Source of the DNA: Icerya purchasi
Lineage: Eukaryota > Arthropoda > Insecta > Hemiptera > Monophlebidae
Direction of reading: 5' to 3'
NCBI GenBank assembly: GCA_039619475.1
Contig: CM077115.1
Span: 443,518,792-443,582,791, forward strand
DNA length: 64,000 nucleotides
Under the pieces are notes generated by a model. It had not been told where the DNA came from, did not search any database, and was given only the letters and a program-made list of their open reading frames with translations. This document shows positions 1-11,939 of this stretch, one piece after another; the stretch's first letter is position 1; each line of letters begins with the position of its first letter. The translations under genes were made by a program, and so were the position numbers.

Positions 1-323
1 TTAAATACATATGTATACATTGTTGTTTGTCTGGATAATATTCACTTTATACAAGATTTCAGGAGACATTTTAGAGTTAAAAATAGGAGTTTCAGAAAAA
101 ATGTTTCAAACAAAAGTTTCTTATTTATCAGGATGACGTCGGAATCGGTAAAAAAAAATATCTCATTTCATTTCAAAAAACTAACTTCCCGTTTCAACGG
201 ATCACTTCCGGTGGGGGGCGGAACTCGAAAATATTTCCAATCGATGTGGCACAGTCAATTTACTAATATGATGAGACTCCGAATTTTTCATTTTACTAGG
301 CGAACTTGGAACGACTCGCATAC
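1..323. other. no recognisable feature
   Basis: AT-rich sequence with short A and T runs. The forward frame that opens at 133 has no recognisable motif and runs over the end of the reverse-strand LINE remnant that follows, so it is treated as chance. Confidence 0.5.
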
Positions 324-885
324 TTATTTTACTTTACTTTTATCCATTGACGTGCTGTGTACTGCAACACATGGGCACAGAGGTACAGACAAAACGAGTT
401 TGGATACTGTGTCTAGGATATTCCATAATCTCCGAAAATTAAAGGGCAACTGAACCTTTTGTTTATTGTCTTCAAGGATTTCAGACATGGTGAATGGATA
501 AAAGAACAGAACATTTGTCACAAACGGGAGGTCTGCTTTATTTAATACATGAGATTGAGATATTTTTGTGTACCAAATGCGCAGGCGGCATAATATAATT
601 CCTTCTTTGCAGCTAGATCTCAATGAAGTACTCCAAAGTTTAGTATCTGCCGGAACTTGTTTAAAGTAGAAATTTCTTGCCAATATCTCAACAATTTGAT
701 TTTTCGGCAGGGGTCTGGTTGTCGCACGCAAGTGTCTGATAGGCGTGCTAGTATGTCCGTAATCGGAAATGATACAACAATTTCTTCCGTTACAAGATCG
801 TCAAGTTGATTTCCTACAATGCCCTTATGTACTGGAATACGGGTAAAGGTAATGCATTGGAGACGGTGCTCGATTTAACCACAAT
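324..885 (-). mobile_element. LINE remnant: RNase H end and C-terminal domain (Jockey/I type)
   Basis: This is a reverse-strand remnant of the 3' part of a non-LTR retrotransposon ORF2. Near 885-740 a frame reads TRIPVHKGIVGN, matching the end of the RNase H domain (WIPxHxGIxGNE in intact elements). After a frameshift the open frame 731-324 reads ILCRLRIWYTKISQSHVL, which matches the RLRIGHTxLTHSxLL signature of the C-terminal region of Jockey/I-group LINEs. A TMSEILEDN segment fits the closing 'EILGD' stretch. The cysteines normally following (PPxCxxC) are lost (DLPFVTNV). No 5' part (endonuclease or RT) is visible upstream, so the copy is probably 5'-truncated and dead. The clade is inferred from these motifs only. 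Confidence 0.7.
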
Positions 886-1024
886 TCATCGAAATGTTGC
901 ATATTTCGCCGAAGAAAAAAGAAAATTAGATTTTCAAGCATCATATTTAAATCATTTATTCTTCACCCTATTTTTGTTTCCCCAAAAAAATATCTATTGC
1001 ACGTCTTTATTTTGCTTCCTCCTC

Positions 1025-1054
<30 letters not shown>

Positions 1055-1055
<1 letters not shown>

Positions 1056-1629
1056 TTGATGCCAACTCCAAAAAATTAATGTTGTATAAGAATTACGATA
1101 TCACCTTAAGTTATATCACTCTGATATATGTATATATTTTATCGGGAGTAATTGTTTTTTACTTTTTAGTGCATTTTTAAATTTTTATAATAAACCTTGA
1201 AGTCGGTATTTATTTTTTGTAAAAAAAGCATTTTATTTTTTACTTTTTAGTGCATTTTTATTCAATTAAATTAAAACATTTATTTCCACGGTAAAAACAC
1301 CAAAAGCTACATTTCCATGGTAATTTGGCAAATTTATAGTATTTTGAGTCAATAAATCTAATCCGACGGTGAAAACAATCATGAATGAAAAGCATCCAAA
1401 AAGCTTCAATCTCCCGCATTATTAAGGATAACTCAAAAACTATCAGTCAGACCTTGATCAAATTTAAATGGGACCACATGACAAACACCACCTTTCAAAT
1501 AAAAGAAGAATCATCAAAATCGATTCATCTAGAAGAAAGTTCTGCGGTAACACACATAAAAAAATAAAAAATAAAAAAATAAAAAAATACAGTCGAATTG
1601 AATACCTCCTCCTTTTTTGAAGTCGGTTA
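1055..1629 (+). repeat. unclassified interspersed repeat ('gaagtcggt' family), copy 1
   Basis: About 575 bp shared with 36050-36636 (opposite orientation) and 36706-36876. One end carries tttgatgccaactccaaaaa and the other ends tttttgaagtcggttaa; an internal ccttgaagtcggtattt also occurs. It is preceded by a ~28-base A run (1025-1052). Near the far end lies an (A)nT-rich stretch and a cctcctccttttttgaagtcgg motif. Long segments align by eye between copies with scattered substitutions. It has no convincing coding frame (1385-1567 is open but featureless). The 'accgacttcaaaaaagg' end is of a kind I recall as common in insect genomes. I cannot say whether it is a Helitron-like element, a MITE or a LINE 3' end. 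Confidence 0.75.
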
Positions 1630-3654
1630 AAAAACAGTATCATTCAAATATCTGACAACACTGGATAGTCACCAAACATAGCAGCAATGTAACAACAACC
1701 TTTTTTTCTATTAACTTCACATAGTATTTAACATTTCAAATTTTCCCATATAAACTCGAATTAAACCGAAAATCAGATCCGTCTCTTTAATTTCAGCATT
1801 AATTTGAATGCGAGATATTTGAAGCTAGTTATTTATTAAAATATATACATTAAAAAAAAAGAAAAAGAAATTTCCACGATGTTTCAAAAATAGTATATAG
1901 CTTAAACGTATTACAACTAAACATATCGAAAAACCCCATTACAATTTTATTATATTTGCCGAGTCTGGCCAAGACAAACTATTTCCGTGGCTCATAATTC
2001 AGTTTCATGAAATTTACAACAGTCTAATTTTTGGAATAAAGCTCTTTTCGGGAGACGCGATAGTATCTCGAGTTGGTAATATAAAATCTAACGAGATTTT
2101 CTTTTGTAATGGCGATTCTGTTCTGATGTCACTTTAAAAATATTAATAGGATGACATAACCTACATTTATTTGCAAACATATTGAACAACGACCAAAAAG
2201 CCGCTATTTATTTTTTACTTTATTTTATCGATATTTAATGAATAATAGCGATAAGTTTATCAATTTCTACCGTATAAATCATAAGTTTCTTTTTTTAATA
2301 ACACGCCTGTTTTTTACTTTACTTATTGGTATAATTCATTTCTCTTTTAGCATAGCTGTCAACTTCATTATTGTTCTTTCCCATTTTTTTTTGTCGGCCC
2401 CAGCTCTTGCCGCTCAGCTAGTACCGACTTCATTAATTGAAATCGCTTTAAATTAATCCGATTACAATTTCGATAAATTAAAAACAATTTTTAAAAAATA
2501 ACGCATTGAGCAATGCGCATCTGTAGCATTTAAAAAGCAAAATTATATATCAAATTTCTTTTCGACGTTTTACAGATTTTTTTAATAACAATAATAAGTG
2601 AAAGGCATGCAAACGAATATATATATATATATATAGGAAACTCTCATTAATGCAGATGTTATCACAGGTGATAGGGTTAGGCAACAAAATTTTTAAGTTT
2701 TTTCATAACTAATGACTGTCGCGCCGAACCGACCGAACAGAAACTTGGAAGAAAATCAAACTAAGAAATTTATTAACAAAAATATTTTTACTATTTTTTT
2801 TTACCTTAGTTGTCGCTACCAAAAGAAGAAGAAAAAACAACAAAAAAAGAAATCTCCTTACTCTAAACCTATCAAACTTATTTGTTGAAAGTTTCACCAA
2901 AGTTCTGAAATGATAAAGAAATGTAAATCAAAGTGGTACACTGAAGTATAAATTCGAGAAACTTTTGTTATAACCGCTATCGAGGCATTGGCGCAGCAAA
3001 AAGGAAAAAACCAACAAAATACGAAAAAAGTAAAATAAACCATCATTTTCATAATGCGTCGAGATGAGAAAGAAGCTAATAAACTTAACGATAGAAAGAA
3101 TTCTAAGAACGTGCATGCAAATTGGCCGGCCTTTATCCCGTTTCGAAATAAAACGAAATATTGACCCCTAAAGTGTTTATTGGGGTTGCGCCAAGAACCG
3201 GCGAGCGACGCGTTCATATGGTGCAGCTCACAGTCTCAACTGTCAGACCGATTACAATAAAAAAAGGGGACACACACCACCCCATGTCGCAGCTACTAGG
3301 TCAAGGAGGTCGTTGATATTTACACAAACAAAGGTTCCAATGAGGACAGATTTCGTCGACGGGGCGCCTTACAAGTTACGAAGGAGTCGATCGATTTGTG
3401 TCATTCGTCTGCTTGTAATTAGAGACTCTGTTGCTCTCGTACTTATTATATTTTACCTATCATCCTACACTTTATTCTCAAATAAACAAGATAAATACTT
3501 TTTTATTACACTTTGTAGACGACGGGCGCATAAATTTTATACAATCAAGTTACTAAATACAAGGCGATCGCCAATTTCGGGGAATGTAAATTTTGTTTTT
3601 TTTTTTTTATTATTAGGTATTATTTTTCTGAAAAATCACAGGCAATAATAATAA
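1630..3654. other. no recognisable gene; AT-rich spacer
   Basis: Contains an (AT)10 run at 2616-2635 and many T and A runs. The frames at 2238-2456 (forward) and 2709-3217 (reverse) are low-complexity hydrophobic translations of T-rich DNA without motifs. The stretch 3160-3420 is less AT-rich and could be unique sequence, but nothing in it can be named. Confidence 0.45.
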
Positions 3655-3995
3655 AACTGCGTTGATTAAAATTTTTAATCCTTTTCTCATTGGATTCCTC
3701 TCCCCTTATTGCCATCTATATCCCAATGAGAAACTTATCTGTGATGCTAATCACATTTTCTTTGAGTGTTTTGCTCCTTCTGCGAAACGCTCTTCCCTTT
3801 ATTTACTTCTTTTAAAGTCAAGGCTTCCTGCTCCCTATTATGCTATATCCTGTTCTTTCCGTCTCAGTCTGTTGCTCCTGCCACTGGCTCCTTTATTTTT
3901 GCCATTTCCGATCGAATATTAAGTTTTAATTAGTTAACTCTTCTTCCTATTGTTTCTGGGTGAGGCCCCTAGTTGACGAGCCCAAAATAATAATA
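3655..3995 (+). mobile_element. LINE 3' tail (recurring family), copy 1
   Basis: Open frame 3662-3922 ends a LINE ORF2: SPYCHLYPNEKLICDANHI is followed by FFEC, then RSSLYLLLLKSRLPAPYYA. The same order (CDANHxFFEC, then R..LY..LLKLGLPAPY.ASY) recurs in at least six other copies in this window, so the identification rests on internal repetition as well as on the CxnCDxxHxxFxC zinc-knuckle pattern typical of LINE C-termini. A conserved 3' end (tgaggcccctagttgacgag, then cccaaaa) runs into an AAT repeat at ~3991. Only the last ~340 bp are present, consistent with 5' truncation at insertion. The frame is still open but lacks the rest of the protein. Confidence 0.8.
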
Positions 3996-5550
3996 ATAAT
4001 AATAATAAATTAATCTTCCACACCCCCTAGGGGATATTTTAACCGTATAAACTTACCGTAAAACAATCAAAAAAAAAAAAAAAGAAAGAATAAGAAACAG
4101 GTATTATTTAAAAAAAAAAAAAAAAATACAGAAAAGCCGTTCGTTATTTTGTAAAATAATTTTAAAAAAATAATCAGAAATTTTAAGTGAGGTTTCTTTC
4201 TAACACTACCATACCGCTTTCAGCGTGTTTTAAAAATCGCTTTTTTCTTCATTGATGCTAACATTAACGTGTCATCATCCGCAAAATATCATATTATTCC
4301 ACCGAAAATCATTTTTACGGTACACCGCTTAAAACCTTGTACGATGGAATCAGCTGAGATTTTATTGCACGACAAATATCTCATTCGCAGATGAAATATC
4401 CGAGATTATAATGTAATTTTAATACATTATTGTAAACATTTTTTAAGAAGAACATTCAATCTGCGTCTAGTTTTTACATTCATACGAATATATGTATAAT
4501 CGGCGAACCATCTAATAATCGAAATATATGTGTAAAACTGTGTAAAATTAACAGCTAAAGCAACCCCGTGGTTTTAAAATCTACGAGCTTTTTTTTTTTT
4601 CTTCTCAAATATATAAAAAAACAATAGTATGGCATTTGCAGAAATTCACAAACCCCAATGCACATCATATGGAACCTAACCGTGTTTGAAAAAATCTGTA
4701 AAATTGAAATTACAAAGTTTATGAATTTCAACAACTGCTTAAACGAAAGTGCAGAGTTCCACATCGTGGTACTGAAAATGACTGAACATGTATAGCCCTT
4801 TTCATTCGAACCAGTTTAACATCATTTCAACATACTTGCCCGAAAATCATATAATAAAAAATAGAAATATTTCAAAAAAGTAACCAGCGGGAAAAAAGAG
4901 TCAGCTCACAAAACGACTGCGAACTCCTTTTATGAAGAAGATGGCGCGCGAATGCGAGTAATCCATGCCGTGCTTGAAAGAGAAAAAGCAAGGCATCGGC
5001 AGGGACATAAAAAGAATAAGAATCTGTTTTAAACCGATGGTGGGAACTCCAACGCTTATTATGATATTAGTGGATGTAAAGAGTTTTTAATTATCCACGC
5101 GCACAGCTCATCACTCGGTCGATTCGTTTAAACACTCGATAGTTGGAATCATGTTACGCTTCACTTTATATTTCTGTCATTTACAGACATTACAGTATGT
5201 TCCAAAATACATGTCTACTCTTTCCTTTCTTATTCTTTATTCACTATTGTCGAAAGATAGCGCCGGTCCAGCGCACTTACGATATTATAAAAGGAAGTGT
5301 AGAAATAATAGAGAACAACCTTTTTATTATTCGGTTGGATACTAGAGAAATAAATAAGGAAGATAGGAAACGAGAGTATGAAGGAAGCATTGTGTGGGGT
5401 GGGGATTCTTAGTTTCAACCGAGTTCGGAATAAAAATATAAACGCTCAGGTAAAAGGGAAAAGAACATTGAAATATAGAATATGATGTGGTCACATATCA
5501 AATGCCAGTTACATAAATAAGAAATGTGGTTCTGTAGCTTCCCCTTTTTT
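3996..5550. other. no recognisable gene; AT-rich spacer
   Basis: A-rich runs at 4069-4130, then ordinary AT-rich DNA. Frames at 4555-4764 and 5143-5418 have no motifs, and the overlapping frames on both strands at 5143-5418 argue for chance. The segment 4880-5110 is less AT-rich but unassigned. Confidence 0.45.
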
Positions 5551-5910
5551 TTTTGTTCTAGGGGGCACCGCCCGCCCTTGGCTTTGACTCAACCACTTGA
5601 ATGTATTACGCTAAGAAATTAGATTTTGAGGCAGTAGGAGATGGAAACAAAAAAAGGATTGAAGTAAGGAAATTACTGATGGAGAGGGATAAAAAAGAAG
5701 CACTGTAAGAAGCCGGAAGGCCAAAAGCCAATATGTTCGAATAAAAAAGAGAGAACGTTCGCTAATAAGAGCCAAAAAACATTCGAAAAAAACATGGTTT
5801 GCGTCGCATTCAAAAGGAGAACCAGAGCTGCGGAGAGGACAGAAAGGGGAAGGAGATAGAAAGAAACGAAAGCGAGAAGCGGAGAGAAAAGAATAATTAA
5901 TAATTCTCAA
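5551..5910 (-). mobile_element. LINE 3' tail (recurring family), copy 2
   Basis: Reverse-strand frame 5910-5611 reads SPFCPLRSSGSPFECDANHV followed by FFEC, the same C-terminal knuckle as the copies at 3.7, 12.4 and 55.2 kb. The matching 3' non-coding end follows toward lower coordinates (gtggttgagtcaaagccaa on the minus strand). A T-run at ~5546-5555 is in the right place to be the remains of a poly-A tail. It is closest to the copy at 61.0-61.4 kb, which shares the sequence around ttgactcaaccacttgaatg. Only the last part of the element is present. Confidence 0.78.
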
Positions 5911-7675
5911 TGGGTAGAATATTTAGAAAGGAGAGATGAATCATAGATCAAGTTTGAATAATAGGAAAATCATACAAGTAGGAAAGGAAAAGTAGATAAC
6001 ACTAAGAGAACATATTTCCATTTTACTCTCATTTCTCTCTAAAATCATCTAAGACACATCGTTTCAAATTTCATTTTTTTCCGTCGGGGAAAAGCTTGAA
6101 TACAAATCTGTCCATCCCAGAACGTGAAATATGTCCTCCGTCCACTGGGAGCATAATAATGGTCTGAATTCTTACTCGGTTATAAACAATACTAATGAGT
6201 CTCTCTATAAATGTGAGATGTTCAGTGTATTATATCAAAATATAATTAATAACTTATCGCAAATAAGACATGCAATCTTGCCTAAGGAGCCACCAAACGT
6301 TATAATTTTCTACAATTATTATGGAACAGTTAGTTTTTCAACCGATTATGTGCTATTCTTCGGGATGGGGGGGGGGGTTAATTTCTTATAAGCGCTACAC
6401 AAAAGCGCTACAAATTTCCTCACCGAATTTTCTAATTATTATTCCTACACCCTACAAAAGTGGCAAGATAATCCACACCATTCAATCTTTAAATTTTAAA
6501 TAATATTTTTTAATAATCGTTTCGTTTTTTATGTAATTGTGATTTGATATCATTTTTTATAAAGGGTGACTTATCGTGTGATTTAGTTTATTCGTTTGCC
6601 ATTTTAATGCTAAGCTTATTATTATTGTTAGTTACGAAATAAGTTAAGTTAGTTTTAATTTTTGTACTATATATCTATTATAATAAACGTTGATAAGAGT
6701 GTTGGGCACTCACACAACGGGCATATTTGCTCTGTGAGACCCACAACTTATTCTTTAAAAAAAAAATTTATAATTTTTATATTTTTTATGTAAACATTGC
6801 TTAAGGTTTTTTTTTTAAACTTTTTGAAACTTATAAATATTTTAATTTCATTCTATTAGTCTTTTTTTTTTTTTATATATAATTTATATTTAATTGTGCA
6901 ATAACGGGCTTTTGCCATCGACTTTTACGCGTTATTTTTTATTATATTCAGGCATCGTCTTTATTAAATTTACATATTATTATAATAACTCCCGTGATCA
7001 TGAAACTCTTCGAAAAACATGTCGGGTATATTTAATAAAAATTAAATAATCGTTTTCCATTGGTGTAAAAATGACTTACTGCGGGGTACAATAAACATAA
7101 ACAATAAATGTAATAAACAGATATATTAGTATCATCATTATACGTGATGAATATTAGTACCAATTATAAATGTATTATTATTAACCTATTAATTTTACCC
7201 TACGCAGCTTAATTTCGGGATAGTCGCACTTTGTTTCCCCTTCATTTCCCTGTAATTCCCCTTCTGCTAAGTTTATTCCCTAAAGTTACATAAATCCAGC
7301 TGCTTTTCTCCTTATTCATAGCATCGGTGGTGGTTCCTTAAATCTGAACTGTTAAAAAGTACATATACAAACCTTAATAAAACTGCGCGCTACGTGCAAG
7401 ATAAGGCCGCGATCACCGTAATTATCACCATGAGGACTACTAATCTCGCCTGCTCACATTCTGTTTTCTTTGTTGTCATCACTCTCTCATTCGCAATCCT
7501 GTCTACCTGAAATATGCCTTATCTTTTGTTAACACGCTGAAAAATGTAAATTAGATCACTTTCTTTCCTCTCTTCTGTATTTGTTCAACCGTAATTTACG
7601 AATCGAATATGCATAATTAGTAATTGTAGTAATTCGCACAAACAAAAAAATTAATAATCATTTTCGTCTTTGAAA
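5911..7675. other. no recognisable gene; AT-rich spacer
   Basis: Contains a G run at 6366-6377 and poly-T/poly-A stretches near 6750-6880. The frames 6131-6503 have no motif. The stretch 6690-6760 (cactcacacaacgggcat and flanks) looks more complex than its surroundings but is unassigned. Confidence 0.45.
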
Positions 7676-7677
7676 CC

Positions 7678-7678
<1 letters not shown>

Positions 7679-7745
<67 letters not shown>
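7679..7745 (+). repeat. (ATT)n microsatellite
   Basis: About twenty ATT units, interrupted once by a gta at ~7711. Confidence 0.95.
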
Positions 7746-7879
7746 TTTCTGTAAGTGCTACTTCATTTAACTATTCAGATATCTAATTCTAATTATTTTT
7801 GTGATATTTGATTATTGTAATTTCTTTTTTTAATTTTTAATTTAAATTCCACTACTCGCGCTGTTTTGTGGGTTTTGTA

Positions 7880-7926
7880 ACAATAATAATAATAATAATA
7901 AAGATTTGATTTGATTTGATTTGATT
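7880..7926 (+). repeat. (AAT)n plus (TTTGA)n tail-like repeat
   Basis: Six AATs then aaga followed by tttga pentamers. LINE copies in insects often end in such short tandem motifs; the end at 31660-31685 (ataaagttatttgatttgat) is similar. This may be the 3' end of an unrecognised LINE occupying 7745-7926, but no coding remnant was seen. Confidence 0.5.
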
Positions 7927-8239
7927 ATTATTATTAATATTAATATTATTGTTATTATTATTAATGGATTAATCAAAGTTGACACACAGGGGCGATATGG
8001 TTTTCAGCAGCACCGAAAAAGGAGTTTGTCTATTTTCACGGGGGAAAAAAAATAAGTCACAATTTACGCTAAAGTTCTATTCTTCATTTCTACCCCAACA
8101 CGGGAACGCAACACTCATAATCATAAAATAATAATCGCGATAACCCGATTACAATAATAACAAGTTCGATGCTAATAATTAGGCATCGTGCTTAGAGAAT
8201 CTAAATGTTCTGCGCCGCGGCAACTGTAAATTCTCTGTG

Positions 8240-9230
8240 TAATATGTTATTTTTACATGAACTCGAGGATTATTATTATTAAAGATGGCAAGCAGAAATT
8301 ACGGCACGCACACAGACGCAACAACGGTGAGGAGGATAGACACGGGCAAGAAGGATGGCAAGAGACACGAGAAACGGTTGCTGAAGGCACCGAGATACGG
8401 CTTGATAATAATAATATGCAAGCCACGGAAGAAGAAGAAGAAGAAGAAGAAGAAGAAGAAGAAGAAGAAGAAGATTTTGCCTGACGGTTAGTAAATTACC
8501 AGCGCAAAGAGTGTGAGCACCACCATAATATGAGGAGGAACTCCAGTGACGACGACGATAACGGAGATCCGAGCCTGGAAAAGTTGTCCAGTATTAAGCA
8601 CCGGCGAACAAGTAAAAATACCAACAAATAGCGCGTTACCAGGCTCGGCGCTGATGAATAGCGTCAAGAGGAGCGAGAGATAATCACATCGCGCGAGGAA
8701 GAGACCTCATCCATCAGATGTGTATCACGCCAGATCGTGTCACATTCACATCGCCCATACACGTGACCGCACATACAGAGAGAAGCGGCTTCGAACACGT
8801 CTGTCACGCTCTACTTACACAAGTGACAACATCAAAATCGCTCGCCGTCCGCCTGCATCGCTACCGCCGGCCAGATCGGGCCGCTAATAAAGTCGCGGTC
8901 ATTTTGTACAGTTGCAATTAGAGGCGCAATTTGATGATGATATCGAGACTCCTCTCATCGTTATTAAGTTCTCGCACGTAAAAAGAAAGCGTCCCGAACA
9001 ACTAGAAGAAAGTGGTGGACGCGATTCAGCCGCGACGAAACAACATCGTCCACGATGCAACCTCAAACACTCTGCCCCGCCTGACTCCGAATTTCGGGTG
9101 CTGCTCGCTCAATAATATGACGGACCCTGTACCGATCATCGATCATCGATGATCGAGATTGTGCACGAAAAAGAACATTCCAAGCTCGTGTGTACTTTCC
9201 GAAATCAATCGAGTCTGATTTGTTGTCCGG
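8240..9230. other. GC-richer island, possibly unique host sequence
   Basis: About 1 kb that is clearly richer in G+C and less homopolymeric than the flanks, with many CpG-containing words (cgcgcgagg, cgccgtccgc, ccgccggccag). It contains a (GAA)n tract and overlapping small frames (8257-8491, 8718-8921, 8912-9115) with no recognisable domain. A donor-like acg|gttagt follows the GAA tract at ~8487, but no acceptor or partner exon can be shown. It could be a 5' UTR, first exon or regulatory region of a host gene. Composition is the only evidence. Confidence 0.35.
8427..8473 (+). repeat. (GAA)n microsatellite
   Basis: About fifteen GAA units. In frame this gives poly-E (frame opening at 8257) or poly-K (frame opening at 8285), which explains why both are long and open. 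Confidence 0.95.
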
Positions 9231-10241
9231 CTGAAGAATAGCAATCCTTGGTCAATAATTATTAATTAATAGCCGTATATTTTATATGTATTTATTACAA
9301 CTTTTGTGTAACGGTACACTACTTATAATATGCCCCCCCCCCCTCCCCTCGGGGGGTTGCCAACCGCGAGATCTTTTTCGGAAACCCGTGCATTTAAAAT
9401 TATTAAATTTTTCATTAGATATAAAGTTTTTCCTTTTTTTTTTTTTTTATGATTTAAAAAATGATACATTTAAATATCCACCCACGACGCCTTTCGAGAC
9501 CCCGCTGAAAACACAATATTACATATACACGAAAAACGAAAACCGGCGACAATGATTAATTTTTGATATAAATAAACGATATCAATTTTTTTTAAATAAC
9601 AAATTGCACGTAATCCGTGACCCGTTGTGACAACGGCTGAGGTTTTGGTTGATGAGGTGTGAAACGCTTAATGTTATATTATCCGAAGGATTAACTTTTA
9701 CCGAAGATATGCGAGACCTGCTCAAAACTGTATACGGGTGGTTAAAAGAGTCGAACGTTTGTTTTCATAAAAAAAGAAAAAAAAAATTCATTAAATATCA
9801 ACTGCGACTTTGATGTTCTTCAGCGGAAATTATTTATCATTAACTTGGCGAACTCTGACTCGTTGAGAAAAGAGCAAATTAAACGATTCTTTTCAAACGG
9901 TGTAAAAAGCGACTAACTAAGAATCATTTTTTTAACCAAAACTGAGCTACGATGACTAACTGACCCTAAAAAATCACCGTCCGATCTTTGTTTTTTTTTT
10001 CATTTCTTCTTTCTTTCCGACCAATGATCGCTGGAATTTACCCAATCAGGTATACACCCCTGTTATAGCTGCTGTCGATGATTGGTTCTTCACCCGCGGC
10101 CATCATACTTATTCACACACTTTCTCTCTCACCACATTTATCGAAATTTTACGTTTTATAATTTTTTATTTATTTATTTTACGTTTTATGGTTTTTTAAT
10201 TATTTTATTTTAATACAGTAACTGTAATGTATACATTACAC
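9231..10241. other. no recognisable gene; AT-rich spacer
   Basis: Holds a C run followed by a G run at 9332-9356 that could fold back on itself, and T runs at 9437-9450. The frame 9286-9555 spans these runs and has no motif. Confidence 0.45.
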
Positions 10242-10550
10242 CAAGGCCGTGTCCACGGTGTTGGTTTTGCAGATTAACCCCTCCCCAATGAGAACTGAAA
10301 TAGCTTATGTACTTCATTAATATTTTATGCAAAATTTTTTGTTACGAGTATAATCAATAACATATGTAATTTTTGTTAATGTTTTTATACGGGGTAATTC
10401 GTTTATTTAAATTATTAATACATATAAATCAAAATGATGGAAATTATTAATAGCATGAATATTAGTGAAAAATGTATTGTTATTTATAAAATAAATATGC
10501 AAAGAAAATTTTCACCCCCCCCCCCCCAAAAAATCTGGGCACGGGCCTGC
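10242..10550. mobile_element. hAT-type MITE with 8-bp target duplication
   Basis: A 309-bp non-coding element. It is flanked on both sides by cattacac (10234-10241 and 10551-10558), a perfect 8-bp duplication, the size made by hAT transposases. The ends form imperfect inverted repeats: caaggccgtgtcc on the left against caggcccgtgccc (reverse complement of the right end), 10 of 13 matching. The interior is AT-rich, has a C run at 10515-10528 and encodes nothing. It must have been mobilised by a hAT transposase supplied elsewhere. The 'caggcccgtgcc' end is of a type common in hAT elements; this is inference from memory. Confidence 0.75.
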
Positions 10551-10778
10551 ATTACACTTTGTTTTGGATTGAACGTAGTCCGTTACGTTCCAATTTATTA
10601 GCTAAAAATTCGATTAACTTGTATATTGTGTCTTTATATTGTGAAAATGGCACAATATTTTCGAACGGAAAAATGTAATTTTGTTTAATTGGGAACAGTT
10701 GCGTGAAAACGTATTATAAATCGCTGCGATTAATAACGTATTCAATAATTTTAAGAATAGCATTTTATTGTTTTATTA

Positions 10779-10810
<32 letters not shown>

Positions 10811-11939
10811 GGAACGGAAAAAACCTTGAACCGAACTTGTACTTTAACATATAAATATTTAGCTGAAAGAATAATATGTCTGTCGTATTTTGTTTCAAAT
10901 GCACGACACGCTCTTTGTAAGCAATTATATCAACTCACTGTCAGTATATATAGGTGTATGTATATAAAAGCGTAATTTATAACCGAAAATTATTTTTCTT
11001 TTGTATGGAACATAATTTACGAACACGCTTTATACTCCATGTTGCAAAATAAAACATAACAAAAGTACCAATAATTCTGTAGCATATTATGCTAAAGTGG
11101 TTACTTATGCAGCTCTATATACAGTATTATACTATAGCGTTAGTTAAAATATTTTTTATCCTTTTATCTGATATATACATATAATATAAATTGTGAAAAT
11201 GTTCAAAGGGTAAAGAGCTTCTAATCTCTTGAGCTTCAATATCTCAATCTCGGTGTGATGTTTAAGAGTTAATAATAGTCGTATATTTAATCAATTATTA
11301 TCCATTTTTAGAGTTTAGCATAGGGGAAAATAGAAAAAAATTAAAATATACGCATAAATGTTTTTGGTGAGCACTTACCGACTGATCGTAACAGTAATTG
11401 TTGCATGTCAGATCGCGAAAATCCATTCGCCGATTTCAGTATAAACGCTGCGCGCGCCGAATTTTAATAAAACGATAATTGTGCTCTACTTCTACAGCTT
11501 CAAAGTCCTATAAACAAAATATAAAAAGTAATTATCGAGCGTTAATTGTGAGGTTAATGACGTTATCGAAAACCAGAATCATTCGAGAAAATTATGATGA
11601 AGAGATATCGCGTATCCAGGGAATATATATTATATAGAATTCTAAAAATTTGTTTATCACATTGATTATTCCAGCCGACTTGTTAGCATTCGTAACTATT
11701 ACAGTAAGCAGCTCCTCCGAGATAAAGATTTCGGTCTCAAAAATTAAAATACTTTTTTTCTTCTGAACATTCGACGTCATCTCTTATCACCTATTATTTT
11801 TTAATTTTTCACGACGCCTAAACATTTAAATAACTACATCTTGAATGAATAAAATTTAAAAAACCACTTTAAAAAATTCGAATGATTAACTCGTTTAACA
11901 CGCTTAATTATCTCCGCCGCACGCACACCATTATTTATA
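10551..11939. other. no recognisable gene; AT-rich spacer
   Basis: A ~23-base A run at 10788-10810 and otherwise AT-rich sequence. The frame 10703-10975 reads through the A run as poly-K and has no motif; 11592-11780 (reverse) is also featureless. Confidence 0.45.

Noticed and set aside
806..1180. 124-residue forward frame with a poly-K stretch
   Set aside because: Its first part is antisense to a LINE RNase H remnant and the rest crosses an A run and the start of an interspersed repeat.
8257..8491. Poly-E and poly-K frames as a host exon
   Set aside because: Both depend on the GAA tract, in two different frames. No domain or confirmed splice partner.
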